The translations under genes and the position numbers were made by a program. A stretch of DNA of 64,000 nt from Liolophura sinensis (taxonomy: Eukaryota; Mollusca; Polyplacophora; Chitonida; Chitonidae). Positions 1 to 11,139 of the stretch are shown piece after piece (the first letter of the stretch is position 1; every line of letters begins with the position of its first letter). Where the stretch lies: assembly GCF_032854445.1 (NCBI RefSeq), contig NC_088307.1:1-64000 (forward strand), given 5' to 3'. Under the pieces are notes generated by a model, which saw only the letters and a list, made by a program, of their open reading frames with translations, was not told the DNA's origin and searched no databases.

Positions 1-850
1 AACCCTAACCCTAACCCTAACCCTAACCCTAACCCTAACCCTAACCCTAACCCTACTAACCTAACCCTAACCCTAACTAACCCTAACCCTAACCCTAACC
101 CTAACCCTAACCCTAACCCTAACCCTAACCCTAACCCCTAACCCTAACCCTAACCCTAACCCTAACCCTAACCCTAACCCTAACCTAACCCTAACCCTAA
201 CCCTAACCCTAACCCTAACCCTAACCCTAACCCTAACCCTAACCCTAACCCTAACCCTAACCCTAACCTAACCCTAACCCTACTAACTCTAACCCTAACC
301 CTAACCCTAACCCTAACCCTAACCTAACCCTAACCCTAACCTAACCCTAACCCTAACCCTAACCCTAACCCTAAAACCCTAACTAACCCTAACCCTAACC
401 CTTCCTAACCCTAACCCTAACCCTAACCCTTCCTAACCCTAACCCTAACCCTTCCTAACCCTAACCCTAACCCTTCCTAACCCTAACCCTAACCCTAACC
501 CTAACCCTAACCCTAACCCTAACCCTAACCCTAACCCTAACCCTAACCCTAACCCTAACCCTAACCCTAACCCTAACCCTAACCCTAACCCTAACCCTAA
601 CCCTAACCCTAACCCTAACCCTAACCCTAACCCTAACCCTAACCCTAACCCTAACCCTAACCCTAACCCTAACCCTAACCCTAACCCTAACCCTAACCCT
701 AACCCCTAACCCTAACCCTAACCCTAACCCTAACACCTAACCTAACCCCTAACCCTAACCCTAACCCTAACCCTAACCCCTAACCCTAACCCTAACCCTA
801 ACCCTAACCCTAACCCTAACCCTAACCCTAACCCTAACCCTAACCCTAAC
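1..850. repeat. Telomere, (CCCTAA)n array
   Basis: The first 850 bases are almost pure CCCTAA, the C-rich strand of a TTAGGG telomere, so this is a true left chromosome end with the terminus at base 1. The array is not perfect. CCTAA and CCCCTAA slips are scattered through it, 'ccctactaac' occurs near 51-60 and 281-290, and a block at about 400-480 repeats a CCCTTCC variant about every 23-25 bases. A clean stretch follows from about 481 to 700. The array stops abruptly at 850. The open reading frames across it are artefacts of the repeat. Confidence 0.98.
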
Positions 851-1043
851 TCGGGCTATTATCCAGTGTGACTTGCACGTGAGATTTGAATTTCTTATAC
901 AAAATGAAAGTTCTCCAACAACAGATTTTCTGTGAATCAGATGATGAATATTTATTATGACGGGGGTGGAACTAGCAGTTGACACAAGTACCAAACAGTT
1001 GAGTGTCATATGGGACAGAGTCCCATTTGAGTGTCACATGAGG

Positions 1044-1395
1044 AAAATTCTCACGATACTCTTGTCTCAAATTATGATGCCAAAGTTCAACTGTGGTCCA
1101 CTTTTGATATCTCTGATAATTTCTACTTGCATGGCACTGGAGCTGGATTCCCAGGTTTCGTGAGACTGGAGAGTTCCAGAATTTTGGGACTGGGAAAATT
1201 CTCATGAGATTCCTGTCTCAAATTATGGTACCAAAGTTCAGTTGATTTATTCTGGTATAAAGTCTCTGTGGTCCACTTTTGATATCTAAGACAAGTTCAA
1301 CTTGTTTGAGACTGGAGCTGGATTCTCAGGTATCGTGAGACTGATGACTCCCAGAATTTTGGGACTGGGAAAATTCCCAGAATTTTGACACTGTA
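1044..1395. repeat. Imperfect tandem duplication, about 150 bp
   Basis: Two diverged copies of a unit containing 'tgtctcaaattatg', 'gtggtccacttttgatatct', 'ctggagctggattc' and 'ccagaattttgggactggga' lie head to tail, at about 1044-1193 and 1194-1375. A fragment of a third copy follows. This is non-coding subtelomeric repeat DNA. The short frames in it overlap on both strands and look spurious. Confidence 0.75.
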
Positions 1396-3955
1396 TTCCT
1401 GGCTTCCTGGGACTGATTCCCACCAAGTGTCAATTGTCTCTGAATTCTCAAACTGGATCACAAATCATCTTCCCGATACTGGGACTATTTCCCAATTCAC
1501 ATTACAAGGATTTTCCCACTCTTAATAAAATAACTATATACTTACTGAGAATGCTTACCAACAATTTGGAGTCAACTCTCGGCAAATTCCAAGGCCATCT
1601 TCAGACGCTGAAAAATCAGCCTATTTATAGATTTTCACATGGTGTGGGGGGAGCCATGAACCAAATCAGGAGACTCTGATTGGTCACATTTTTGACAGTT
1701 TGTAAACACAAAAGACACGATGACGTCGTGTCACGATCGGAACCAAGAACTCCAAAATAATGGCTTTGCTTTCAAGCCAAAATGTAAATGTCAGTGTCTG
1801 AAATGTCCATATTTTTATCCATATTACTCCAAAAGTATAAGCAATTTCCACATAAGGGTATTAAATGATCAATTCCTTTTCAAACTGTGGTGGGAAAATC
1901 CTGCTCCGATTTCTAAAAACCTGTAAGTGTGGGTTCTATAGACACCCTAAATTCATATAAAAACTACTGGATCTGACAGAACGATAAAAGTCTATTGATT
2001 TATATCCTTGGTGTATTACATCACACTCAGTAGACACCTGGCCGGAACCTGGTGAAATAGAGAAGCACCACACATTGTGACCGGAAAAATCAAGAGTTGA
2101 AGTCGAGTCAGGGAAGTAGGCGCCATTGGAGATGTAGTTTATGCTAATTCAGTTTCACATAGTAAAACAAGTTCTGCTATAACATGTAGATTATAACACA
2201 ACTGTGTTTAAGTAGGATGGGTTGATAGATGAATTGATTAAAGTCTGGATCGATGGATTTATTGATTGATGTTCTGTGCTGCAATACTACAATATCAAAA
2301 AGAAAAATGTTCACTGGCAAGATGAAAGTCGGTTTCATGGGTTGTTTGCACTTATCACATATACTTAACAAATTACAAATGAATTGTTCCACAAAACATG
2401 TTACGAGCCACATCAGTGGAATGTCAAGCGGTACTCAACGGACTCAAGACTTCGCAAAAGGTCACGCAAGCTCCGGCGACCACCCAATGTCACTAAAGCT
2501 GCTACCGACAGACGGTGTTTATAAACACAAATATGTGTACTAACAAGAAAATCCAAAGAGTCTACAGAATAGCTCTGGATATTCCACAGGAAAATCACAC
2601 ACTGAAAATCATCCGTCTTCAGTGAGATACTCCAAGTTACCTTACCCCAAATATTGCCCTCCAGTCAATCGAAAGTATGGCAACTCGGTTGAATGCAATA
2701 CAAAAGGATCTGAAGAAAAAAACACACATTGCAATTTCTTGCAACCAAAATTGCATTCAGGCAGTAACTGAATTATTAGATTTAACGCAATGAGCATAAA
2801 AGACCATTAAATAGTGCCAAGGAATATAGTGTGATATACATTTTTCTCAACTTGTTCACCCGAGTAACGTTCATTTGAAACGTTGGACTGTGTGGTATCC
2901 TTTTTTAACCAAGCGGTGACAGGGACGCATGGGCAATCATATTATTGATGATAGTATTATCGTTCCATCACGTACGATGCAACGATGGGATGGTACAAGG
3001 GAACAAAGCGCCGACACATAGAGACTGTATCATTTCGTCATTCAGAAGGCACACAATATATTGAGCTATGAAAGCTTTTGTCGCTGCAATGGAAGGGAAA
3101 GGAATCATGTCAAGCTAAAATTGTGGATTGGATCACAAGAGACCATCGTAGAACCAGATCATTAAAAAGATCAAAGAACGTGACCTCGTTTATTAGATGA
3201 TACTGAGATTACAGCGCTTAGCCTATCTCACTAGGCTCTCAATTAGTGTTGCATAATTTACAATGCATTATGAAAGGTAATGTTTGACTAAAGCACGTTT
3301 TCAATGATTATTGAAGATTCAATAAAGAACATGTGACAACAATAACAACAGGTTCACAAGAAGAGTCACATTGCTAAAAGGTAAATTTTAATAACACTGA
3401 ATTTCTTCTAGTTATAGCAAAATCCTTAAAGGTTTTACCAAATAACACGATTGTAATAATGTACTCTACGGTGTACGTTTGAATATTTTCTGCCATCTGT
3501 ATTTGTCCCCAAGCCGCGCAGGTTACACGAGTAAAAGCCGAAAACAAATCTAAGTAGATAGAGACCGCTTGATTTCATTGATGTATTGATAGGTTTGATT
3601 ATTAAGATAACTGAATTCACCTTCAATTACACAATGGCGATAAGTTTCATGTGGGTAGGAAGTAACTTGAGTGCTCCATCGGCTAGATTACATTTACCAG
3701 CACTGCAGTGTTTTTACCTAATTCTACGCAAGCCATGGTGTTAGGGGTCATGCAGTTTGCTACTATTTAAGCATTGGCGATTTTGTAAAATCTCCCGTAA
3801 ACCCGACGTACGTTTCATCCCAGGCTTCCCGACTTGGAGAAGGACTGACCACCAGGCCACCAAAACGGTCTAGGTGAGGTGAAATGAGGGGAGGCCACAT
3901 CTTATGTAGCCTGAACATGTGCCAGTTATCACACTATCGTCGCATTTACAACTGT
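1396..3955. other. Subtelomeric sequence, no gene recognised
   Basis: I see no coding region, RNA gene or clear repeat here. The longest frame, about 96 codons near 2253-2543, has no recognisable motif and is overlapped by frames on the other strand. Confidence 0.5.
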
Positions 3956-3956
3956 T

Positions 3957-4145
3957 AATTGATTGGTGTATTACACCGGTCTCAAGAATAGTTCACTTAT
4001 ACGACATCGGCCAGTACCATAGTTGGAGGAAACCTAAAATCATCCGCAGGCGCGTACGGCCGGAAGGAAGCCAGCATGAGCTGGATTTGAAAGGACATCG
4101 GCCGCATTGGTGAGAGGCTCCTGAATCATTGTGCTGTACTAACAC
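3957..4145 (-). mobile_element. Decayed tRNA-derived SINE, family A
   Basis: The segment reads tail first on the plus strand: 'gattggtgtattacaccggt', then 'caagaatagttcacttatac', a 'catccgcagg' block, and finally 'gcattggtgagaggctcctg' from the tRNA-like head. The same blocks occur in the same order in the complete copy at 43274-43543. This copy is diverged and lacks a clear target duplication. Confidence 0.8.
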
Positions 4146-4394
4146 GTTCACCCCTAGGTCATGGATGATCCCAACTCCTTAACCCTAGCAATTAAAAGAG
4201 AAGTATCGGAAACTGTCCAATGTCAGGCAGGAAAAAATAAGCCACACCTTCAGGCTTAGGGCGTTGCGACTTGAGTTGCAGCCGATTTAGGAGTGATGAA
4301 ATGAAAATGTCAGGTTACTGACGCAAGTACGCTGAATAAAATACTCCACCATTGTAACAGCGGACAACCATATCCGCAAAGTGGTCGCAGTCGT

Positions 4395-4960
4395 GGGCCT
4401 TAACAGGTTTTTTTTTACACATATACCCAATGTAATCCTTAAGCAGTAACAGGTGTTATTCTACACATGAACCTGTTTTCCAGCAGCGTTATCAGGGGTT
4501 ATTCTACATATATACCCATTGTTATCCAGCGGCCTAATCAGTTGTTATTCTACACATATACCCACTGTTATCCAACGGCCTTAACAGGTGTTATTTTACA
4601 CATATATCCAATGTAGTCCAGCAACCTTAACAGGTGTTATTCTACACATATACCCACTGTTATCCAGCTGCCTTAACAGGTGTTATTCTACACATATACC
4701 CACTGTTATCCAGCGGCCTTAACAGGTGTTATTCTACATATGAACCTGTTTTCCATCGGCTATAACAGGTTTTATTCTACACATTTATCCAGTGGCTTTA
4801 AAAGGTGTTATTCTATACGTATACTCGCTTTAATTCCACAGCAGCAAAGGTGTTATTCTACATATGAATCTGTTATCCAGTGACCTTGATAGGTGTTATT
4901 CCACACATACACCCACTGTTATTCAACAGCAATAACAGGTGTTATTTTACATAGACCTCT
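4395..4960. repeat. Minisatellite, 46-bp unit, about 12 copies
   Basis: A unit of about 46 bp repeats about a dozen times: 'aacaggtgttattctacaca', then 'tatacccactgttatcca', then 'gcggcctt'. Copies differ by substitutions and small indels, and some have 'tgaacctgttttcca' as the middle block. No stable reading frame runs through it. Confidence 0.9.
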
Positions 4961-4969
4961 CTCATTTTT

Positions 4970-6150
4970 CAGACTGTGGTACTGGTAACTTACAACTGAG
5001 GACAGATCTTTAGCGTTTGAAAGTCATTTTAATGAATTGTAATGTTTGTAATGTTTGAAAATCAGACAGGTAGCTGGTATTTTACAGCTTAGTTACGACA
5101 ATTTCCCATCAGACTGTAATGTTTCAGCAGTAGGATAGCGGTCCTCGTATTTAACAACTTAGTAACAGTCTCTCCATATCAACCTGTAAAGCTACGACCT
5201 TTTCTCATCAAACTGTAATGCTTCACAGCCAGATAGCGGTGCTGGTATTTTACAAACATAGTAAAGGTTTTTCCCGTTCAAATTGTAATGTTCCACAGCT
5301 AGCTCATAATTTACAACTTAAACCACTGTAACGCTCTAGAGTCAGACAAAGGTGATGGTATTTTGCAACTTAGGAAAGGTCTTCCCGGTTAAATTGCAAT
5401 GTTTCAACGTCGGACAGGTAGCTAGTATTTTACAGCTTAGACGCGATCCTTTCCTGTAACACTGTAATGTTTTGGCGACCGACAACGATGATTGTATTTT
5501 ACAACATATATAAGACATTTTTGCATAAAACTGTAATGTTTTCGAGTCGGATAGCGGTGCTGGTATTTTACAGCTTAGTAAAGGTCTTTCCCTTAAAATT
5601 GTAATATTTTATAGTCGGAAAACTAGGTGTTTTTTTACATCTAACATACCCCATACTGCTACCAAACTGTATAATATTTTAGAATCCGACAGATGGTATT
5701 TTAGCAAGCGATTTTCACGTCAGACCGCAGTAGCGTTTCCGAATTTGATAGCGGTGCTAACATTTTTCCAATTAGTAACAGTTTCTTCATATCAAATTGT
5801 ATGCATACAACCTTTTCTCATCAGACTGTGTCGTGGGTTTCCCAGGTCTCTGGTTTCCATTCTCAATAATGCTGGCCACCATCGTATAAGTCAGATGAGT
5901 AGGGCGTAAAAAATAATCAAAGAAGTAAATCAATTAATCAGATTGGAATGTTTCAGAGTAGGACAGGTGTCCTGGTGATTTACAGCTTTGAAAAGATTCA
6001 ATATCGGCCAGGCAGCTGGTATGCTACAACTTAGGTAGACCTTTTAGTCTAACACTATACTGTTTTACACAGTCGCACAGCGGTGGTGATATTTTACAAC
6101 TGAAATGTACAAGCTTTTCGAATTAAACTGTAATGATTCGGATACACTGT
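4970..6150. repeat. Degenerate minisatellite, about 68-bp unit
   Basis: A loose tandem repeat whose units start with 'actgtaatgttt', contain 'agcggtgctggtattttaca' and end near 'agtaaaggtctttcc'. The best-kept units lie between 5010 and 5640. A SINE tail interrupts the array at 5829-5939. Confidence 0.8.
5829..5939 (+). mobile_element. SINE family A, 3' tail fragment
   Basis: This begins with 'gtcgtgggtttccc', followed by 'ataatgctggccaccatcgt', 'ataagtcagatgagtagggc' and 'gtaaaaaataatcaaa'. That is the tail half of family A in plus orientation. The tRNA-like head is missing, as expected for a 5'-truncated copy. It sits inside the 68-bp array. Confidence 0.75.
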
Positions 6151-6324
6151 AAAACTGTTTTGTATATTTACAGTGAAAATCAACGCAAACTGTGACAGTT
6201 AATATGGCTGTAGAATTTTTACATAAAAAGTACGTGTATGATTGCAGCATGTCGGGTAAATCAACAAAAAAGTGGGGTAAATTTACTGATGTGGATGAAT
6301 TTACAAAGCAGTTGTAAATGTACA

Positions 6325-7638
6325 TATATACTATCCAAAAAAAGAAACGCATAACCCGGTTTTTTGCGGAGGTGATGCAGTCTTTTCAATTATGCATAAC
6401 TAAATAAGAATTGCTATTCTGCAAATATTTTTTTACACAGATTAAGGAAGGGTCCATATCTAGACAACAAGGCCATCAACTTGAGGTAAGACACTCACAA
6501 TGAGTCTCCCACTTGAGTGGAATGTCAGTATGTGTTGTGACCACCACGGGCACGAATAACAGTTCTGACACGCCTTGTCATGGACTGGATGAGACGCTGG
6601 ATAGAGGCCTGGGGAATGTTCTGCCACTCCTCCTGCAAACATGCAACTTGCTCTTGAAGCGTTTGGGGTTGAGGTTGACGTTGGCGTAGACGTCGATCAA
6701 GTTCATCCCACAGATGCTCAATTGGGTTAAGATCCGGGGAACGGGACGGTCAGGGTAGCACATTTACATTGTTTTCGGCGAGGAAGTCCATTGTGACACG
6801 TGCCGTGTGCGGTCTGGCGTTGTCCTGCTGGAACAACTCCCGCTGAACGTCAATGACAGGTAAGAGGTGTGGCTGCAGGATGGTGTCTCGGTAGCGTACG
6901 GCCGTAAGATTTCCCTGAACGTGGACAAGATTTGTACGACCAGTATACGATATTGCTGCCCACATCATCACACTCCCTCCACCAAATCTGTCCACTTGGC
7001 GTACGCAGTTAGGGGCATAACGTTCGTGAGCACGTCTGTAAACCCGGTTTCTACCATCACGTCTCTGCAATAGGAATCTGGACTCATCACTGAACCAAAT
7101 GCGTCGCCAGTTGCGTAGATTCCATACAGTCGCGTTGTTACACCATTGGAGGCGATTGGCGCGATAGTGGGGACGCAGCACGATCCCAACATAGGGCCTC
7201 CTGGCTCTCAGTCCATGTTCCCTCAGCCTGTTCCGCACTGTCTGACCCGATATCCTCCTCAGTCCCGGTATGCTGGTTGCTGTGCTTTCAGCTGTAGCAC
7301 AACGGTCACGCAAATGGAGGACCCTTATGTAGCGATCTTGGGCTGCTGTAGTGACACGTGGTCGACCTGAACGCCGACGGTCATTTGTTGTCCCAGTATT
7401 GTTGTAGCGGGCAGCAAGCCGTGAAATCGTGCTCTGGCTGACGTGTAGATGCCTAGAAATGGACGATTGGGACTCTCCAGCTTGAAGTCTGAAATGTTTT
7501 GAGGAATAAAATGTGTGCTAACTGTGACTATTAACAATATTAAAACACATTTTGCTCATGAAATGAAGACAAAATGTATTTATTTCATTTTAAAATAAAA
7601 CAAAACACCTATGCGTTTCTTTTTTTGGATAGTATATA
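6325..7638 (-). mobile_element. Tc1-like DNA transposon, non-functional
   Basis: The element is bounded by inverted repeats of about 29 bases. The left one, at 6325-6353, contains 'ctatccaaaaaaagaaacgc'. Its exact reverse complement lies at 7610-7638. The outer bases read TATATA on both sides, consistent with insertion at TA, the target of the Tc1/mariner superfamily. It is about 1.3 kb long with a single transposase gene on the minus strand. That gene lacks its first codons and has one internal stop, so the copy could only be moved by a related transposase. Confidence 0.9.
6525..7500 (-). pseudogene. Tc1-like DD34E transposase, broken by a nonsense codon
   Basis: The frame reads on the minus strand from about 7500 to a natural stop at 6525-6527, ending in the family's usual GGHNTY. 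An N-terminal helix-turn-helix contains 'HLHVSQSTISRLAARY', followed by a GRPRV motif. The catalytic core shows FSDES with the first Asp, FGGGSVMMWAAIS, QQDNARPHTAR with the second Asp, and SPDLNPIEH with the Glu. The spacing between the second Asp and the Glu is 34 residues once the stop at 6750-6752 is counted; it replaces the Trp normally found before PSRSPDL. The frame is otherwise open. The start region is lost, since an in-frame stop precedes the helix-turn-helix without an ATG. Confidence 0.92.
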
Positions 7639-7639
7639 T

Positions 7640-8458
7640 TGTTATATTATACAGTTAAAATATGCGTCTATCAGAACAGCAATAATGTTAGTACAATATT
7701 TACCTCATCACCCATGTACAATTGCAGGAGGTCATGTAAATTAACAGATCACTTGTTGTATGTACAGGCCTACCCCCAGAAGAGTATTACGATAACATTA
7801 ATGGTATAACAAGAACATAATGTACATTTAAGTGCAGATATAAGTTAATAGGGGCTATGCTTTTGAACCATAAACATATATTCAGTCTAGGACTATTAGC
7901 CCTATATACTAGTATACTATAATTTCTTACAGGCGCATTTCTTATAATGGATTCGGATTTTTATTAACTGCATGGTGACGTTTCAGTATCGATATAACAC
8001 TGTAACTAAACCAGTTAGATTTTTGGTTGATGCTTAACGTCATACTCGAGAATATTCCACGTATACGATGACTGAGAATAAGGTTGAATCATCTTTTCTT
8101 GTGACCAGTGATCGAAAAGTGAGCGCTTCTTAACCACGTCGCCACAACCCGCTCCTATCTTAGGTTTGATAACGGTGGTATGTATGTAGGAAGACCCGTC
8201 TACCAAAATATCTGCGAGGCTTATATGACCAGGTAGGCTGTGCATAAGGTCGGCTTAAATTTCCTGTTTGTCATCAGTGTTTCATAAAATTTCGGCTAAG
8301 GAGGGCGGATTTTTTTAAATACCGGTACTGATGTTAGATTGGTAGGCCCTATTTCACCTAAACCTTTGTGTGTATACCACTTTGTGTGTATCGCCCTACA
8401 CAATAAAATGAGAAGTTTGTTACACTTATAGATATTGACCATTCACTCCCGCATACAT
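7640..8458. other. Spacer between two Tc1-like elements
   Basis: AT-rich sequence in which I see no gene or repeat. A minus-strand frame of 76 codons at 8015-8245 has no recognisable feature. Confidence 0.5.
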
Positions 8459-8459
8459 A

Positions 8460-9969
8460 TACTAATGGAAAAAAGTAACTGTGCATCACAGAAAATGGGA
8501 CAAAACAAAAGATGTTTGAAAAGTTATAAACCTAACCGTCAATAAACATTTAGCCAAGCATTTTTCATGAAATGTCATGTCACGTATCGCGCGTGGCACG
8601 TGCACTTCGTGTATAATGACATGACTCACATCCTGCATGATGTTTGACACATGAAGTTCACACACCTGATTTCGAAAATTGAAGAACTGTTGATTATTCT
8701 TTAGCCTCTAAATGTTGTGGAAAACACGTTAACTTCAACATAAATTGTGCGTACAACATGCCACGGCTTACAGAAAATCAGCGTCTCCGCGCCGTGGGTA
8801 TGCTGGAGACTGGAATGGCCCAGAATGAAGTTGCCAGACATTTTGGTGTCCATCGAAACACGATATCCTCTCTATGGCGACGTTTTCAACAGAATGGGAA
8901 CACGAGAGATTTGCCCCGGTCCGGCCGTCCACGTGTGACGTCACGTCAGCAAGACAACCATATTCGGCTGACCCATCTAAGGAATCGATTCCAGAGTTCC
9001 AGTTTGACTGCTCGGACCATTCCTGACTTACGCCCAATCAGTTCCAGGACTGTACGGAACCGACTGCGGGAGCGCAACATCCGGCCCAGACGTCCTGCCA
9101 TACGTCCGATTTTGCTCCAACGTCACCGACAGGCACGTCTTGTCTGGTGCAGACAACATCTACGGTACAGGAGACAAGATTGGGATGGTGTTCTGTTCAC
9201 TGACGAGTCGAGATTTCATCTGGACGGCTCAGATGGCAGGGCAAGGGTGTACAGACGTCCTGGTGAACAGTATGCTGACGCGTGCGTTGTTCAACGTCGA
9301 GCGTTTGGTGGCGGCAGCGTTATGGTATGGGGAGGCATCACATCTCATGGGCGGACCCAACTTGTCAGTGTGAATGGCAATCTGACAGGCCTGCGATACA
9401 GGGACGAGATCATTCTGCCTCATGTGCAAGCGTTCATTCAAGGACATGGACGTAACATCACACTTCAGCAAGATAATGCCTGTCCACATGTCGCTCGTGT
9501 TGTGACGGATTTCTTGAGACAGCACAACATTCCGGTACTCTCTTGGCCAGCAGTTTCTCCTGACCTGTCCCCTATCGAGCACGCATGGGATGAAATGGAA
9601 CGGCGATTGCGTCAGGGCCCGAATCAGCCATTGACGTTAGCTGATTTGGGACAAATGTTGCTTCAGACATGGAACAACATTCACCAAGCTTTCTTCACTC
9701 GCTTAGTGTCGTCTATGCGTCGTCGTTGTCAAGCCTGCATCAGCGCCAGTGGTGGACACACACGATATTGAGTTTGTGAACTGACTTTTGACACCACATC
9801 TCTTCGAGGGCGTATCATGATGCCTAGTGTCAAATCATAAAGATTTCGAGATTATCCTGTCAACAGTTAAACAGTGATTAAACAGAATACCAAATATCAT
9901 ATTCTTATCTTAATTCATTAGAGCATGGCATAACTGCAGATGATGCACAGTTACTTTATTCCAGTAGTA
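8460..9969 (+). mobile_element. Intact Tc1-like DNA transposon with matched TIRs
   Basis: A 30-base terminal inverted repeat at 8459-8488 starts 'atactaatggaaaaaagtaa' and pairs with its reverse complement at 9941-9970, with 28 of 30 positions matching. TA dinucleotides lie at 8460-8461 and 9968-9969, as expected for Tc1/mariner target duplication. About 300 bases of leader and 200 bases of trailer flank one full-length transposase gene. TIRs, TA duplication and an unbroken gene together make this a candidate autonomous copy. Two TIR mismatches show it is not brand new. Confidence 0.92.
8758..9771 (+). CDS. Tc1-like DD34E transposase, full length
   Basis: The 337-residue frame starts MPRLTENQRLRAVGMLE and ends in GGHTRY. 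It would act in the nucleus, binding the element's inverted repeats and catalysing cut-and-paste transposition into TA sites. Residues 5-45 form a helix-turn-helix with VHRNTISSLWRRF. GRPR at 56-59 is the AT-hook-like linker, and residues 60-112 resemble the second DNA-binding helix set, with RTVRNRLRE. The catalytic triad is Asp149 (FTDES), Asp239 (QQDNACPH) and Glu274 (SPIEH), with exactly 34 residues between the last two. The glycine-rich FGGGSVMVWGGI lies at 183-194. Length and motifs match an active family member, and no stop or frameshift is visible. The first ATG is chosen because MPRLT is the usual start in this group. Confidence 0.95.
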   Translation: MPRLTENQRLRAVGMLETGMAQNEVARHFGVHRNTISSLWRRFQQNGNTRDLPRSGRPRVTSRQQDNHIRLTHLRNRFQSSSLTARTIPDLRPISSRTVRNRLRERNIRPRRPAIRPILLQRHRQARLVWCRQHLRYRRQDWDGVLFTDESRFHLDGSDGRARVYRRPGEQYADACVVQRRAFGGGSVMVWGGITSHGRTQLVSVNGNLTGLRYRDEIILPHVQAFIQGHGRNITLQQDNACPHVARVVTDFLRQHNIPVLSWPAVSPDLSPIEHAWDEMERRLRQGPNQPLTLADLGQMLLQTWNNIHQAFFTRLVSSMRRRCQACISASGGHTRY

Positions 9970-9971
9970 TA

Positions 9972-11135
9972 GAACAACGTTTCATTTGTATATATATACA
10001 TAAAGTAGAATAAAAGTGTACTGATTTCTACTTATATTTCTACTTCTGGTATAACTTAAATAATTTCGACTACTTTTCTCAGGTATTTGGTGTCAAAACC
10101 AAGTTTACTTTCAATAAAGTTTTAATAATCAAAGAACAATTCAAAGAATTTTATCCCATAAGCATGGCAGCTTGAATTTATTTACTCTGTCCAAACTGGT
10201 GATCAAAACACCTGTGTGTGAACAAGTCAATTTGTCGTCAACTGGGGATATTACATCAGTTTAAAGCATATGTCAGCATTTGTCGGTGTCTTAAATAGGT
10301 TCTGTGTAATTTTTTCTTCAAATCTAGTAGGCCCTATACTGACCGGGCGAGCAGTACAAAAGAGTAACACAATAATCAAATAAGAGTGACTCCTGCAGAC
10401 TAGTCTATAGTGGGCATTAATTTCCTTACCTGAATGCTGTATGGAGAAGTGAACCAAACTCAGAATGAAATCAATGTTTAATGGGTTGCAAACGAAGTTA
10501 ATCCCGATGAAAGGATGAATGACACACCCGCCATGTAATCTGACACCCTTCCGAGTTGAACACAGATGGGGAGTCTTCTCTCTTGAATGACAAGACCCCT
10601 CAAAACGAGATGTGTTCAAGCTTGAATAACATGTTCCATTCATATCCAAATGAGGATGTTGGGAAATGCATAAATTTGAGAACATCAGCTGGTTTCTTTA
10701 AAAAAATATTTGTGAATATTTTACGGGAATCGAAGCATGCAGGGGCCCACTTGTTTTGGTTTACGGGAGTCATAATGGAAATCCGATCCCCGTGGAAATA
10801 TGCTGGGTGGATTACGGCAGATGCAAAAAAAAAATAGTGGTTTAAGCTGGGGCTATATGATGTTGTATAATGTTTTATATAATGGTCCAAGGTTTAAATT
10901 TCCATTTATTAAGACAAAACATTTTGAAATAAAAATTCCTCCACTGTTGTAGCGCCGCGGTCCTCTGAAGGATGAATGTGTACCCTGCAATAATACAGGC
11001 CACTCGACAGCACTACCCACGATACACTGAAGACGCATCTGTTATGTCATGTCGTCACGCTGAGTCGTAGCGCTGTGCGCAGTTTGATTGGCAACTCTCC
11101 TGGCTGGGGGACATTTTACTGTCCAAGGTTACAAC
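9972..11135. other. No gene recognised
   Basis: A minus-strand frame of 144 codons at 10251-10685 and overlapping frames on both strands have no family motif that I recognise. They may be chance frames. No repeat structure is evident. Confidence 0.4.
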
Positions 11136-11139
11136 GTTT

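Noticed and set aside
467-1009. Frames of VRVRVR repeats
   Set aside because: Direct translation of TTAGGG repeats.
10251-10685. 144-codon minus-strand frame as a gene
   Set aside because: No recognisable motif, overlapped by frames on the other strand, and no supporting context.
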